A DNA stretch of 64,000 nucleotides from SZAS-103 sp038234715 (GTDB taxonomy: Bacteria; Pseudomonadota; Gammaproteobacteria; Xanthomonadales; Xanthomonadaceae). The notes under the pieces were generated by a model. That model was not told where the DNA came from and searched no databases. It saw only the letters and a program-made list of their open reading frames with translations. The stretch covers positions 32,688-96,687 of the forward strand of contig JBBQTD010000010.1 in assembly GCA_038234715.1 (NCBI GenBank), written 5' to 3'. The translations under genes and the position numbers were made by a program. Below are positions 63,703-64,000 of the stretch, one piece after another; the first letter of the stretch is position 1; every line of letters begins with the position of its first letter.

Positions 63703-64000
63703 CAGCGAGAACGTCCTGATATCGCAGGGTTTAACAAAACCGACCCTGCGCGACCCGGCAAGCTGTCGCCGGTTGCTCGCGAAGCGACCATGTTACGACA
63801 ACCCGAACAGACGGTTTCGCCCGGCATCGTGAAAGATGTCCGGCCAGCCCACCGGAACCCATCCCGGCGGACCCCAACAATGCAACAAGCGCTCCCGCGG
63901 GTTTCGTCCTGTGGTTAGCAGCGCTGGAGATCACCCAGTCCGCCCGAGGCCCGAAAGGCAACGGTGGTGGGAAGGATTCAGGGCGTCAGCCCCCGGCGTT
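63703..64000 (+). promoter_or_regulatory. Long untranslated leader, probably of rne
   Basis: From the predicted start to the window edge no convincing coding frame is seen in 298 nt. A hairpin CGCAGGGT-11 nt-ACCCTGCG lies at 63724-63750. E. coli rne has a leader of about 360 nt that senses RNase E level, and this region has the right place and size. The rne coding sequence would begin outside the window. Confidence 0.45.

Overview
The window is GC-rich chromosomal DNA from a gammaproteobacterium of the Xanthomonadales/Lysobacterales. The evidence is gene content. Arginine biosynthesis uses an N-acetylornithine carbamoyltransferase, an acetylcitrulline-type deacetylase and a fused NAG kinase/NAG synthase. 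The fur and bamE (omlA) genes are divergent, the heat-shock genes run hrcA-grpE-dnaK, and a TrpR-like gene heads the his operon. The family could be Xanthomonadaceae or Rhodanobacteraceae; this was not resolved. No rRNA, confident tRNA, CRISPR array, insertion sequence or prophage was seen.

Layout: 1-3.8 kb holds dnaK, grpE and hrcA (minus). 4.0-5.7 kb is recN, followed by a 21-bp minisatellite (5.88-6.21 kb). 6.3-8.8 kb holds fur/bamE, rnfH, ratA and smpB. 9.0-16.6 kb is a TrpR-like regulator with a CTAG-core operator and the tightly overlapped hisGDCBHAFI operon, followed by a 398-aa protein of unknown function. 18.1-25.1 kb (minus) is the operon argF'-argG-argE-argAB-argC-argH; its 5' leader (25.17-25.37 kb) carries an Arg-containing leader peptide and an intrinsic terminator that look like an attenuator. 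25.5-32.7 kb is sulfate assimilation: cysJ, cysI, cysH, a CysB-like regulator and cysG. 32.7-35.3 kb holds a photolyase gene and alr. 35.6-39.4 kb is a rearranged spot where an exported-protein gene and a giant RHS/YD-repeat gene are both broken at one junction near 36.33 kb. 39.6-43.4 kb holds dnaB, rplI, rpsR, rpsF and an A-type Fe-S carrier gene. 43.4-45.6 kb is asnS plus two small genes.

45.7-58.6 kb encodes the lower kynurenine (tryptophan) catabolic route in two plus-strand blocks: SDR, aldehyde dehydrogenase, carbonic anhydrase, RidA-type deaminase and 3-hydroxyanthranilate dioxygenase, then ACMS decarboxylase, kynureninase and kynurenine monooxygenase. Together they take kynurenine to 4-oxalocrotonate. 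Between the blocks, on the opposite strand, lies a coupled three-gene operon for an acyltransferase, a PAP2/Aur1-like membrane enzyme and a PEP-synthase-like phosphotransferase. I could not match this combination to a described pathway. 58.6-64 kb holds sbcB, a DUF2461 gene, an MFS transporter gene, a second and unrelated 21-bp-period array, rluC, and what is probably the promoter and long 5' leader of rne running off the right edge.

The strongest leads are the arg attenuator, the kynurenine cluster with its embedded lipid/phosphotransfer operon, the paired 21-bp arrays, the RHS breakpoint, the AT-rich patch in recN, and the his operator.
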